From Candidatus Dormiibacterota bacterium (GTDB taxonomy: Bacteria; Chloroflexota; Dormibacteria; Aeolococcales; Bog-877), in contig DAHUZI010000042.1 in the NCBI GenBank assembly GCA_027306595.1, positions 1-36,764 on the forward strand: a stretch of 36,764 bases of DNA. Direction: 5' to 3'. The stretch's first letter is position 1. Each line of letters starts with the position of its first letter. Shown here piece after piece: positions 1-8,116 of this stretch. Made by a program: the position numbers and the translations under genes. Below the pieces are notes generated by a model. The model was not told the origin of the DNA. It saw nothing but the letters and a program-made list of their open reading frames with translations, and ran no database searches.

Positions 1-272
1 CGGGCGGCCGCCTCCTGCGCCTGGCGGCGGAACGCCTCGGTGCGCTCGAGCTGCGACCAGTTCGCCCCCAGCTGGTCGTACTTCTTGCGCTTGACCGGGT
101 CTTTGAGGACCTCGTAGGCCTCGTTCACGCGCTTGAAGCGCTCGGTCGCCTTCGGGTCGGTGTTGACGTCGGGGTGGAGCTGGCGGGCGAGGCGGCGGTA
201 GGCGACCTGGATCTCCTTCTGCGTCGCCGACCGCGCGACCCCCAGCGTCGCGTAGTAATCGTGGAACTCCAC
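1..272 (-). CDS. J-domain (DnaJ/CbpA-type) co-chaperone, 3' part outside window
   Basis: This is the N-terminal 90 residues of a DnaJ-family protein, which would stimulate the ATPase of DnaK. The J domain spans about residues 4-68. It starts with the typical [10 protein letters not shown], has the invariant HPD at residues 33-35 that contacts Hsp70, and contains the helix IV segment [17 protein letters not shown]. The GTG start at 272 is chosen because the J domain begins three codons later and no plausible start lies upstream. The gene begins 44 nt after the stop of the ATP-grasp gene on the same strand and may be read with it. The rest runs past position 1, so dnaJ, cbpA and shorter J proteins cannot be told apart. 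Confidence 0.9.
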   Translation of the reverse strand, partial: MEFHDYYATLGVARSATQKEIQVAYRRLARQLHPDVNTDPKATERFKRVNEAYEVLKDPVKRKKYDQLGANWSQLERTEAFRRQAQEAAA

Positions 273-316
273 CCCCGAACCCTACCCCACCCGCCGGCGC
301 CGGAAACGACGGCGGA

Positions 317-1573
317 TCACCGGCTGGAGGCCTCCAGCCGGCGGCGCACGTCGGCGACCAGGGCGGCCGGACCGGGGAGGAGCCGCCCCCGCCCGTCCGC
401 CAGCTCGCCCTCGAGGATGAGGCGGGCCACCTCCTGCTGGGGGGCGGCCCGGCGGTGGACCACCAGCGCCCCCTCCCCAGGCCGGGGCCCGTCGAGGGGG
501 AGCGGCCCCTGGTGTTGGAAGCCGCCGTCGGGGCCCACCGTGCCGACCCCGCTCGCAAGGTCGACGGTCCTCGCCACCGATCCCAGGTTGTGGAGGATGA
601 GCTGGGACCAGCCGCAGGTGAGCCGCTCGGGCAGGGTCCCGGTTGCGGCGGGGTCGAAGACCGAGACGTGCTCGGCCAGGATCGAGGGCCGGCCGGCGTC
701 GCGGGCGGCGAGGTTCCACAGCGGGACGGAGGCCACCAGCCGGGGGTTGACCTCGATGCAGAAGACCGTGTCGTCGGCGGCCACCACGAGGTCGACGCCG
801 AAGAGCCCCCGATGCCCCTCGCGCTGGAGCCAGGCGGCGGCCCGGGCCGCGACCGAGCGCACCGCCGCCTCGGCGGCGAGCGGCCGCCCGAAGTCGTTGC
901 CGCACGACCCCAGCGGGTGCGGGGTGAGGACGTCGATCCCGGTCAGCTGCCGGCAGGCGACCCCGAGCGCGATGCGCGCGTCGCCGATGACGCCGGTCAC
1001 CGTGACCGGGTCGCCGGCCACGAAGGTCGCGACCCGGCAGCTGCGCCCCTCGTCCGCGTGCAGGGCCGCCGCCAGCGCCTTTGGGGTCTCGGCGAGCCGG
1101 GTCGTCCTCCCGCTGTAGCCGCTGGCCAGCTGGACCACCCAGGGGCCCTTCAGGCCCAGCGCCGCCTCGAGGAGCTGGGGACCGGCGGGGCCGACCACCG
1201 TGGGGGCGAGCGGGAGCCAGGCGCCGGGGGCGGTCCGGGCGAAGTGGGCCTTGTTCTCGAGCCGGCGGGCCACCTGGGCCCGGGCATTGGCGAGCGGCCG
1301 GCCGGTCGCCCGCACCAGCTCGGCGATCCGGACCGACGGCTTCCAGACCACGACGGCGCCGGCGGACCGGGTCAGCCACTCGCGCACCGCCGCCTGCTCG
1401 AGGAGCGCGAGCGCCCCGGCGCGCGCGGGCGCCGGGACCTCGGTGACGCGACCCCGGGGCTCGTCGACGATCCCGCACGCGTCCGCGCAGACCGCCAGGA
1501 GCCCGCTGCCGAGGGCGGGGATCGGGTCGGCCCCGACGTACGCCGCGGGGCCCGACGGGTGGGGTTCGGTCAA
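317..1573 (-). CDS. ATP-grasp domain ligase (carboxylate-amine/carboligase type)
   Basis: A 418-residue protein of the ATP-grasp superfamily, whose members activate a carboxylate as an acyl phosphate and join it to an amine, thiol or other nucleophile. Visible parts are a weak pre-ATP-grasp domain (about 1-110), a nucleotide-binding lobe with LKGPWVVQLASGYSGRTTR (about 145-170), and the metal/ATP site with FGVDLVV followed by FCIEVNPRLVAS (Glu and Asn of the ExN motif). A C-terminal region of about 100 residues resembles the end of biotin-carboxylase-like enzymes. The TTG start at 1573 overlaps the TGA of the upstream PLP-enzyme gene (TTGA), so the two are probably translationally coupled. 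The NPR motif recalls the predicted carboligases of COG2232, but the substrate is unknown. Partnership with the nearby LysW-type carrier is possible, since LysX and ArgX are also ATP-grasp enzymes, but this is inference. Confidence 0.85.
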   Translation of the reverse strand: MTEPHPSGPAAYVGADPIPALGSGLLAVCADACGIVDEPRGRVTEVPAPARAGALALLEQAAVREWLTRSAGAVVVWKPSVRIAELVRATGRPLANARAQVARRLENKAHFARTAPGAWLPLAPTVVGPAGPQLLEAALGLKGPWVVQLASGYSGRTTRLAETPKALAAALHADEGRSCRVATFVAGDPVTVTGVIGDARIALGVACRQLTGIDVLTPHPLGSCGNDFGRPLAAEAAVRSVAARAAAWLQREGHRGLFGVDLVVAADDTVFCIEVNPRLVASVPLWNLAARDAGRPSILAEHVSVFDPAATGTLPERLTCGWSQLILHNLGSVARTVDLASGVGTVGPDGGFQHQGPLPLDGPRPGEGALVVHRRAAPQQEVARLILEGELADGRGRLLPGPAALVADVRRRLEASSR

Positions 1574-2616
1574 CGGCGCTCGGCCGGGGGGCCGAGCCCG
1601 GCCGCCACCAGCCGCCGATCGAGGGCGGCCACGTCGCCGACCCAGTCGAGCCCGGAGCGGCCGAGGGGCGTGGGGTCGGGGGCGCAGTCGAGCTGGGCGG
1701 CCTCGCCCGTGAGCAGGGCCGCCACCCGCCGCCCCCCGAGGAGCTGAGCCGCCTGGCGGATCGCCGCCAGGACCGCGATCCCCTCCCACGAGGTCGTGAC
1801 CCCGCAGGCGGCGGCAAGGACCCGGATCGGCTCGAGCCCGGCCGCATCCACCGGCCAGCTCCGCCCACCGCTGGCCCCGACGAGCCGCCGCACGGCCCCG
1901 TGGCGGCGCCCCCGCTGGGCCCCGAGCTCGAAGGGCCGGCCGCCGCCGGCCGCCCCGCTCCCGCGCACGGCGTGGAGCTGGGGGCCGCCGCCGGGGCGAT
2001 CGCCGAATCCCTCCGCCAGCCCCACCATCGTCGCCCCGCTGCTGGCGAAGGCGAAGACGGCGTCGACGGCGCGGTCGCCCGCCAAGCCGGACTCGAGCTC
2101 CCAGGCGATGGCCCGGTAGGCCATGGGGGCGAGGGGGTGGACGGACGGGCGCAGATCCTCGCAGCCGAAGGCGTCGACGGCCCGGCGGAGGCAGGCTACC
2201 GGGGCGGGGCTGACGAGCAGGATCCCGGGGTAGCGCGCGAGGGCGCGGAGCTTGACCTCGGGGGTGCGGGGCGAGACGAGGACGACCACCGGCACCCCCT
2301 CGAGGGCGGCGTAGGCGGCGGCGGCGACGGCGCCGTTGCCGGAGGAGGAGAGGACGCCCGGGCGCCCCGACGCCCGCAGGGCGGCGCACTGGATGGCCAG
2401 CGCCCGGTCCTTGTGGCTGCCGGTCGGGTTGCCGTCCTCGCGCTTCAGCCAGAGGTCCGCCACCCCGAGGGCACGGCCGAGCGCCGGCGCCGGCACCAGC
2501 TGGGTCCGGCCCTCGCCGAGCGTGGACCCCACCTCGCTGGGTAGACTCCACCGGGCCCGGTCCTCCGGCCCCGGCCGCAGGCCGGCTGCCCGGTCGGCCG
2601 CGGCGTCGGCCGTCAC
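1570..2616 (-). CDS. Threonine-synthase-like PLP-dependent enzyme (fold type II)
   Basis: A 348-residue fold-type II PLP enzyme of the threonine synthase group. LGEGRTQLVPAPALG is the substrate-side motif. NPTGSHKDR carries the Schiff-base lysine, and SSSGNGAVAAAAYA is the Ser-x-Gly-Asn cofactor loop. The protein lacks the N-terminal zinc-ribbon-like segment of many threonine synthases and has no hom or thrB next to it, so a role in threonine synthesis is not shown by context. Relatives make other beta- or gamma-substituted amino acids. GTG 2616 is chosen because it keeps the region before LGEG that aligns with the family (RARWSLP). GTG 2532 is a shorter alternative. Its 5' end lies only 12 nt from the divergent LysW-type gene, and its stop overlaps the ATP-grasp start. 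Confidence 0.8.
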   Translation of the reverse strand: MTADAAADRAAGLRPGPEDRARWSLPSEVGSTLGEGRTQLVPAPALGRALGVADLWLKREDGNPTGSHKDRALAIQCAALRASGRPGVLSSSGNGAVAAAAYAALEGVPVVVLVSPRTPEVKLRALARYPGILLVSPAPVACLRRAVDAFGCEDLRPSVHPLAPMAYRAIAWELESGLAGDRAVDAVFAFASSGATMVGLAEGFGDRPGGGPQLHAVRGSGAAGGGRPFELGAQRGRRHGAVRRLVGASGGRSWPVDAAGLEPIRVLAAACGVTTSWEGIAVLAAIRQAAQLLGGRRVAALLTGEAAQLDCAPDPTPLGRSGLDWVGDVAALDRRLVAAGLGPPAERR

Positions 2617-2628
2617 GGGAGCCCACCG

Positions 2629-2805
2629 GTGGACGAAGCGGTCCGGAGCGCTGACCCCAGCTGTCCTGATTGCGGCGGGCGGGTCCAGGTGCCGGCCGAT
2701 GCCGAGGTGGGCGAGGTGGTCGAGTGCCTCCAGTGCGCCGCCCCGCTCGAGCTGGTCGCCACCCGCCCGCTCACGCTCGTGCCCTTCGACGAGGAGGAGA
2801 AGTAG
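2629..2805 (+). CDS. lysW: LysW-type amino-group carrier protein
   Basis: A 58-residue acidic zinc-ribbon protein. SCPDCGGRV and VVECLQCAAPLELV give the two CxxC pairs and the GExVECxxC...LEL layout typical of LysW. In lysine and arginine synthesis of Thermus and archaea, LysW carries the substrate amide-linked to its C-terminal glutamate while ATP-grasp LysX/ArgX and other enzymes act on it. Only GTG 2629 can start the frame, and GGGAG lies 8 nt upstream. The protein ends Asp-Glu-Glu-Glu-Lys instead of the usual EDWGE, so the attachment residue is not terminal. It is the only plus-strand gene in the first 10 kb, overlaps the 3' end of the MurD-like gene by 35 nt, and is head to head with the PLP enzyme. 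No lysX, lysZ, lysY or lysJ is visible here. Confidence 0.72.
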   Translation: MDEAVRSADPSCPDCGGRVQVPADAEVGEVVECLQCAAPLELVATRPLTLVPFDEEEK

Positions 2806-4306
2806 CCGGCGGCCGCAGGGCCCGCACCGCCGCCCGGAACCCCCGCCCCCCGGGGTCCGGCCCGTAGAAGGCGTGGAAGACGCCCGGGCAGGCCGGGGAG
2901 AATAAGACCGTGGACCCGAGGGAGGCGGCGGCGGCGGCCAGGGCGACCGCCTCGTCCAGGGTGGGCGCCCGCTCGATGTGGGCGGCCGCCCCCGCCGCCT
3001 CCAGCGCCCGGGCGATCCGCTCGGAGCCCGGGCCGGGGAGGAGCACGACCCGCCGGACCGGATCGGGGACGGTGGCGGCCAGCGGCCCGACGTCGAGGCC
3101 CTTATCGTCCCCGCCGCAGATGAGGACGACGGGCCGCCCGCAGGCCTGGATGGCCGCCACCGTCGACTGCGGGGTCGTCGAGTTGAGGTCGTCGACGAAG
3201 TCCACCCCGTCCTGCTGCCAGACCAGCTGGGTGCGGTGGCGCAGGGGGGCGAAGGTGCGGAGCGCGTCGGCGGCCGCCGCCGGCAGCGGGCCCAGCGCCG
3301 CCACGGTGGCGACCGCGGCGCGGATGTTCGCGCGGTTGTGGGCGCCGCGGAGCGCGAGCCACGCCACCGGGAGCCGCTCGGCCATCCGCCCGCTGCGGCG
3401 GACGACGACGGCGTCGCCGTCGTCGGCGGCCCCATCCCGTCCGGCGAGGCCCGCCAGCTCGCGAGCGAAGCGCAGCTCGCGAGCGCCTGGGGCGACCGGG
3501 CACCGCGCGAGGCTCACCGGGTCGTCCCCATTGCGGACCGCGACTCGGTTGCCCGGGAGGGCGAAGAGGCGCGCCTTGGCGGCGGCGTAGGCGGCGAAGC
3601 CCCCGTGCTCGTCCAGGTGGTTGGGGGTGAGGTTTGTGAGGCAGGCGACCGCGGGCGCCGTCTCCATCTGGAGGAGCTGGCGGTTGCTGATCTCCACGAC
3701 CAGCAGGTCGGCCGGGCCGCCGGCGGCGGCCTCGACCAGGCACGGCAGGTGATGGCGGTCATTGCCGGCCAGCCGCACCGCCTCGACCGCGGGAGTGCGG
3801 GCGGCTAGGGCGGCGATCAGCGCGGCGGTCGTGGACTTGCCATGGCTGCCGCTCACGCCGACGACCGGGCCGCTGGCGCAGTCGAGATAGGCCTGGGCGA
3901 GGCTGTAGAGGGGTCGCCCCGCATCCCGCCAGGCGGCCAGCGGCCGGTTGGCGGGGTGGAGGAACCAGGCCTGGGTCGGCACCACGACCGCCGCCTCGTC
4001 GATCCCCTCGAGGTACCGGTCGCCGAGCCGCCAGCTCCACACCCCCTCGAGGAGCGCCCGCCAGCGGGCCCGGCGCAGGGGCACCGGCAGACCGGCGTGG
4101 GCGCGCTCGAACGCGGCCGCCACCGACTCGGGGCCGGACTCGGGGGCGAGGTCGTGGCCCACGACCCTGGGGCAGCCGGCGGCCAGGCAGAAGCGCGCCA
4201 TCTCGGCGCCCTCGACGCTGGCGATGCCGACCACGTGGATGGGGGCGTCGCGGTGCGGGGCGAGGGCCGCGGGCAGGACGGCCGCAGCGGCCCCCGGTGG
4301 CGGCAT
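2771..4306 (-). CDS. MurD-like Mur ligase family protein
   Basis: A 511-residue Mur ligase, longer than typical MurD (about 440-470). The N-terminal domain (1-180) is divergent. The central ATPase domain has the P-loop GVSGSHGKSTT, VVEISNRQLLQ (MurD: ExSSFQL) and the MurD signature LTPNHLDEHGGFAAYAAAK. The C-terminal domain has VDFVDDLNSTTPQST, ICGGDDKGLDV and SPACPGVFHAF. Canonical MurD joins D-glutamate to UDP-MurNAc-L-Ala in the cytoplasm. Here the C-terminal NDSKATN and SPACAS motifs, whose residues bind D-Glu in E. coli MurD, are replaced, so the amino-acid acceptor may differ. The neighbours are an NlpC/P60 peptidase and ATP-grasp and PLP enzymes, not a dcw cluster. ATG 4306 is chosen as the first start before the Rossmann-like strand IHVVGIAS. 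It may be the cell's MurD, a recycling ligase or a biosynthetic paralogue. Confidence 0.8.
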   Translation of the reverse strand: MPPPGAAAAVLPAALAPHRDAPIHVVGIASVEGAEMARFCLAAGCPRVVGHDLAPESGPESVAAAFERAHAGLPVPLRRARWRALLEGVWSWRLGDRYLEGIDEAAVVVPTQAWFLHPANRPLAAWRDAGRPLYSLAQAYLDCASGPVVGVSGSHGKSTTAALIAALAARTPAVEAVRLAGNDRHHLPCLVEAAAGGPADLLVVEISNRQLLQMETAPAVACLTNLTPNHLDEHGGFAAYAAAKARLFALPGNRVAVRNGDDPVSLARCPVAPGARELRFARELAGLAGRDGAADDGDAVVVRRSGRMAERLPVAWLALRGAHNRANIRAAVATVAALGPLPAAAADALRTFAPLRHRTQLVWQQDGVDFVDDLNSTTPQSTVAAIQACGRPVVLICGGDDKGLDVGPLAATVPDPVRRVVLLPGPGSERIARALEAAGAAAHIERAPTLDEAVALAAAAASLGSTVLFSPACPGVFHAFYGPDPGGRGFRAAVRALRPPATSPPRRRARA

Positions 4307-4349
4307 CGCAGTGATCGTACGGGTCCCGCCGACGCCCGGGCGGGGCCCC

Positions 4350-5228
4350 TCAGTCGGCCGGCTGGGCGCCGTCGCCCCCGAGGCGCCGCCAGCCGAGGAC
4401 CTGGTAGCGCTGCTCGAAGGTCCGGCGTGGCTCCACCCGCACCGCCCCGGTCTCGCTGCAGGCGTGGACCACCCGCTCGGCGTCGAGGGCGAGCGCGACG
4501 TGGCTGACGCGCCGCCCGCGCGACAGCGCCCCGGCGAGGTCGCCGGCGTCGACGGCCGCAGGGGCGACCCGCGCGCCGCAGGCCCGCTGCCCCCGGCTGT
4601 TGCGGGGCAGAAGGAGCCCGACTCGAAGGAGGGCCCGCCAGACCAGCCCGGAGCAGTCGAAGCCGCGCCCCCCGGTTGCCCCCCAGACGTAGGGCCGGCC
4701 GACCTGGGCGACAACGAAGTCCAGGACCTGCGGCCAGGCCGGGCTGGGGGACCACGCCCCGGGGAGGACCGGGGTGAGGCCCAGCCGGCCAGGGTCGCCG
4801 GGCGGGCCGAGCCGGAACGGCGCCGCCCGGTCAACCCAGCCGACCGCCTGACCGGGGGCCCGCACCAGCAGGGCGGCCCCGCGCACGGCGAGGAGCTCGG
4901 CGGGGGGATCGCCCGCGAGCAGCTCGGTCGTCAACGAGGCGCCGGCCCCACCTGGGCCGGGGCGGCCGCGCCAGACCGACAGGGGCTCGACCTGGGGCCA
5001 GCACGCGCGCCGGGGCCGGCGGTCGGCGAGGACGTGGAGCCGCACCGCGAGGTCGGGCCAGCGGGCCCCGATCCGGGCCCGCACCGCCTGTGCCTGGGCC
5101 CCGACCCCGACCACCCCGACGACCCCCTCCGGCGTGGCCCGGACGTCGAAGACCGGGTCCGGGTAGCGGGCCGCCATGCTGCCGCGAAGCTCCTCCAGGG
5201 CGAGCGATAGCTCGGCGGGCAAGCTCAC
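4350..5228 (-). CDS. NlpC/P60 family cysteine peptidase with SH3-like region
   Basis: A 292-residue protein with a C-terminal NlpC/P60 domain (about 165-285). The catalytic set is visible: Cys192 in GFDCSG, His243 in RVSHVAL and His255 in VVHACSETG. The strand GRPYVWGA before the cysteine is typical. The middle region (about 105-140, LLAVRGAALLVRAPGQAVGWV) looks like the bacterial SH3 domain found in YkfC-type gamma-D-glutamyl-diamino-acid endopeptidases, which degrade murein peptides. No signal peptide is visible, which fits cytoplasmic peptide recycling better than wall hydrolysis (inference). The GTG start at 5228 overlaps the stop of the upstream DUF1444-like gene (GTGA), so the two are probably coupled. 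The MurD-like gene follows after 43 nt. Confidence 0.88.
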   Translation of the reverse strand: MSLPAELSLALEELRGSMAARYPDPVFDVRATPEGVVGVVGVGAQAQAVRARIGARWPDLAVRLHVLADRRPRRACWPQVEPLSVWRGRPGPGGAGASLTTELLAGDPPAELLAVRGAALLVRAPGQAVGWVDRAAPFRLGPPGDPGRLGLTPVLPGAWSPSPAWPQVLDFVVAQVGRPYVWGATGGRGFDCSGLVWRALLRVGLLLPRNSRGQRACGARVAPAAVDAGDLAGALSRGRRVSHVALALDAERVVHACSETGAVRVEPRRTFEQRYQVLGWRRLGGDGAQPAD

Positions 5229-6103
5229 CTGTCGGTCCCCCGGCCGGAGCCCCGACCGAGCAGACCCGCCAGGCCCCGCCGGGTCTGCGGCTGGGCCGTG
5301 ATGTGGGTCCCGTCGGTGACGAGGATCAGCGGCGAGAGCGGGCTCGCGGCCTCGCGGAACGCCCGTGCCACCGCCCGGGTGAACCGGTCGGGGCCGCGGT
5401 CGGCGCCCAGGGCCACGAGGACGAGCCCACGGTCCGGGGCGGCCAGCCGCGCCGGCCCCCCGCCTCGACCGACGAGGAGCCGCCGGAGCTCGGGGACCAC
5501 CAGCAGGCTGGAGACGAAGAGCCGGTCGCCGCCGAACTGCCAGGGCCCGCCTCCCTCGGTGCGCTCGAGGGCGGTCAGCCAGCGGGCGAACCGGGCCTGG
5601 GTGTTGCGGTCGGCGAGGCGGCGCAGCTCGGCGTCGTCGAGCCCGGCGGCGGCGGCCTCGGGGACGGAGACCCCCCGGAGCGCCTCGTCCGGCAGCGCCT
5701 CGGCGACGAAGGCGCAGAGGCCGGGGACGACCGGCTGGCGGCAGAGCTCCTCACTGCGGTCGTAGGCGTCGACGCTGGCGTCGGTCCTCACGCACCAGAG
5801 GAGGGCGCCGGGGTCGGGGCCGCCCGCCGGCGGACCGCCGGGAGCGGCCACCAACCGGGGCGCGACCCCCGCGACGAAGCGCCCGATCTCGGCCGGCGCC
5901 GAAGCCCCGGGACGGTTGGCGTCGATGAACAGGGTCGTGAGCGCGAGCGACACCCCGCCCGCCGTCTCCCCGGCCCGGCGGGCCCGGACCGCGAAGCTGT
6001 CGGGGTCGGGCTCGAAGGTCCAGCCCGGGTAGCGCGCGCGCAGCTGGAGCGCCAGCCGGGCCGCGAAGGCCTGGCGGTCGGCGTAGGCGATGCCGCTGGA
6101 CAC
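5225..6103 (-). CDS. DUF1444 (YtpQ)-like protein, function unknown
   Basis: A 292-residue soluble protein. It begins with an Arg/Ala-rich helix and a strand WTFEPDPDSFAVRAR, and contains the conspicuous GPWQFGGDRLFVSSLLVVPEL at about 200-220. It ends with RAVARAFREAASPLSPLILVTDG. The order of these segments resembles DUF1444/YtpQ proteins, whose function is unknown. The match was made by eye and is tentative. The gene starts 17 nt after the VWA gene and its stop overlaps the NlpC/P60 start, so it sits in the middle of one transcription unit. No transmembrane segment or signal peptide is seen. Confidence 0.6.
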   Translation of the reverse strand: MSSGIAYADRQAFAARLALQLRARYPGWTFEPDPDSFAVRARRAGETAGGVSLALTTLFIDANRPGASAPAEIGRFVAGVAPRLVAAPGGPPAGGPDPGALLWCVRTDASVDAYDRSEELCRQPVVPGLCAFVAEALPDEALRGVSVPEAAAAGLDDAELRRLADRNTQARFARWLTALERTEGGGPWQFGGDRLFVSSLLVVPELRRLLVGRGGGPARLAAPDRGLVLVALGADRGPDRFTRAVARAFREAASPLSPLILVTDGTHITAQPQTRRGLAGLLGRGSGRGTDR

Positions 6104-6119
6104 CGGGGCCGGCGGCCGC

Positions 6120-8114
6120 TCAGGCCGCTCGACCGCGCCCGGCGACGTAGTCGAGGAGGACGTAGTCGCCGAGGCGATCCGGGCTGATGAAGAACGCGCG
6201 GCCCCGGTTCTGGCGGGTCATCCGGCGGACGAACTGGACGAGCTGCTGGTTGCTCTCCAGCATGAAGGTGTTGATCACGATGCCGTCGCGGGTGCAGGCG
6301 CGCACCGCCTCCAGGGTGCGCTGGAACGTCTCCGGCAGGGGCGGGTAGCAGAACACCGCCCGGTCGCCCTCCATGTGGGCGGTCGGCTCGCCGTCGCTGA
6401 CGATGATGACCTGCCGGTTGCCCCCCGGATGGCGGGCGAGCAGCCGCCGTGCCAGCAGGAGCCCGTGCTGGAGATTGGTGCCGCAGACGTACTCGTTGTA
6501 CGAGAGGTGGGCGAGGGCCCCCTGGGGGATCTCGCGGGCGTAGTCCGAGAAGCCGACGACGTAGAGCTGATCGCGGGGGTACTGGGTGCGGATCAGGGCG
6601 TCGAGGGCGAGGGCCACCTTCTTGGCGGCGTAGAAGTAGCCCCGCAGCGGCATGCTCCGGCTCATGTCAAGCATGAGGACGCTGGTGGTCCGGGTCGTGC
6701 GCTCGGTGGCGTGGACAACGAAGTCGTCAGGCCCCAGCCGGACCGGCACCCGCATCCCCCGGCGCCGCACCGCGCCGAGGAGGGTTTCGCCGAGGTCGAG
6801 GTCGAAGGCGTCGCCGAACTGGTAGGGGCGGGTCTCCCCCAGCCGGTCGCCCCCGATCCCACGGGCGGCGGTCGGGTGCGCCCCGAAGCGGTCCGCGGTC
6901 AGCCGCCGGAAGATGTCGCCCAGCGCCTTCTGCCCGATCCGGCGGATCCCGCGCGGGGTCAGCTCGAGCCCGCGCTCGCCGCGATGCAGGTAGCCCTGGC
7001 GCTCTAGCTGGCGGGCGAGCGCCTCGACCCGGTCAACGGTGCGGATGGCGTCGTCGCCGAGCGTGCGCCGGAGCTGGTCGCGCAACGGCTCCGACACCGG
7101 CTCGCCCCCGTAGGCCTGGCGCAGAGCGCCCTCCAGCTCCTCGGTTGTCCGCAGCTCCCCCATCAGATCGAGCGCGTCCCCGAAGGGAAGCGACTCGTCG
7201 CCCAGGAATCGGTACCGGGCGCCCGCCCCCTCCCTGACCCCGAGCTGGCGGAGCTGCCGGCCCAGCTCGGCCAGCGCCGCCTGGAGATCGGGATCGTCGA
7301 GCGCCGCCGCCATCATCGCCTCCAGCTCCCGCCGCGCCCGCGCGGGCATGGAGCGCATCAGCGCCCGCAGCGCCTCGCTCTGCTGGCGCAGGCGCTCGAG
7401 GAACCCCTCGAAGGTGGGCGGGGCGCCGGGGAAGAAGCCGCCGAAGGCGCCAAGGAAGCCGGCGTAGTCGGGGTCCTCGCCGGCCGCGTGGGCCCGCAGC
7501 ATCCGGGTGAGCGCCTCCACCATCGCCCGCAGGCGCTGGCGCTCGGCCTCTCCCATCGACTGCATCGCCGCCCCGGCCTCGCGAAGCTGGGCCCCCACCA
7601 TCTGGTCGCGCAGCTCGGTGAGCAGAGCCTTGAACGCCTCCTCCGCCGCCGGATCGAGGAACTCGTAGCCCTGCAGGGCCCGGATCGCCGAGGCGGGGTC
7701 GGGGGGGAGCGCGTCGAGCTGGCGCAGGCGCGCCTCCGCCATGCGCTTGCGGATGCGGTCGGCCGCGGGGTCGCCGTGGGCCGCGGTCGGCCGGGTGCGG
7801 TCGGCGATCCCCCGCCGCTCTTGCTCGACGATGCGGTCGAGCCGCTCGCGGATGTCGCTGAAGAGCCCCTCGAGGTTGAAGCGCTCGAGCTCCCGCTGGC
7901 GGCGGCGGCGCAGCTGGTCGATCAGCCCCTCAAGGCCCGGCAGGCGGCGGCCAGAGCCGTCCCGCAGGCCCTGGCCGAGCAGGCGGCGCAGCGCCGACTC
8001 GACGTCCCAGCCGTGAAAGACGTCCTCGGCCAGACGGCCGAAGCCGTCCTCGACATCGACCTCCGGGATGTCCTGGGAGCCGTCCCAGCTCGAGTAGCGG
8101 TGGCGCACCGCCAT
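6120..8114 (-). CDS. VWA (von Willebrand A) domain protein, partner of the AAA ATPase
   Basis: A 664-residue protein. The first 450 residues are rich in charged helices (many Arg, Glu, Gln), probably a helical or coiled-coil scaffold. The C-terminal VWA domain (about 475-650) has a complete MIDAS metal site: Asp483-x-Ser485-x-Ser487 in LDMSRSM, the Thr in CGTNLQ and the Asp in VSDGEPTA. This layout with an adjacent chelatase-like AAA gene is the MoxR/VWA or BchI/BchD-type pairing, in which the ATPase remodels a target delivered by the VWA protein. In mycobacteria the comparable pair is Rv0958/Rv0959 (from memory). The target here is unknown. ATG 8114 lies 2 nt after the AAA stop, so the two genes are almost certainly co-expressed. 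Confidence 0.88.
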   Translation of the reverse strand: MAVRHRYSSWDGSQDIPEVDVEDGFGRLAEDVFHGWDVESALRRLLGQGLRDGSGRRLPGLEGLIDQLRRRRQRELERFNLEGLFSDIRERLDRIVEQERRGIADRTRPTAAHGDPAADRIRKRMAEARLRQLDALPPDPASAIRALQGYEFLDPAAEEAFKALLTELRDQMVGAQLREAGAAMQSMGEAERQRLRAMVEALTRMLRAHAAGEDPDYAGFLGAFGGFFPGAPPTFEGFLERLRQQSEALRALMRSMPARARRELEAMMAAALDDPDLQAALAELGRQLRQLGVREGAGARYRFLGDESLPFGDALDLMGELRTTEELEGALRQAYGGEPVSEPLRDQLRRTLGDDAIRTVDRVEALARQLERQGYLHRGERGLELTPRGIRRIGQKALGDIFRRLTADRFGAHPTAARGIGGDRLGETRPYQFGDAFDLDLGETLLGAVRRRGMRVPVRLGPDDFVVHATERTTRTTSVLMLDMSRSMPLRGYFYAAKKVALALDALIRTQYPRDQLYVVGFSDYAREIPQGALAHLSYNEYVCGTNLQHGLLLARRLLARHPGGNRQVIIVSDGEPTAHMEGDRAVFCYPPLPETFQRTLEAVRACTRDGIVINTFMLESNQQLVQFVRRMTRQNRGRAFFISPDRLGDYVLLDYVAGRGRAA

Positions 8115-8116
8115 CG

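Noticed and set aside
317-2626. A single 769-residue frame on the minus strand that would merge upstream sequence with the ATP-grasp protein
   Set aside because: Only the part after TTG 1573 matches a protein family. The upstream part is an out-of-frame reading of the PLP-enzyme gene, which ends at 1570.
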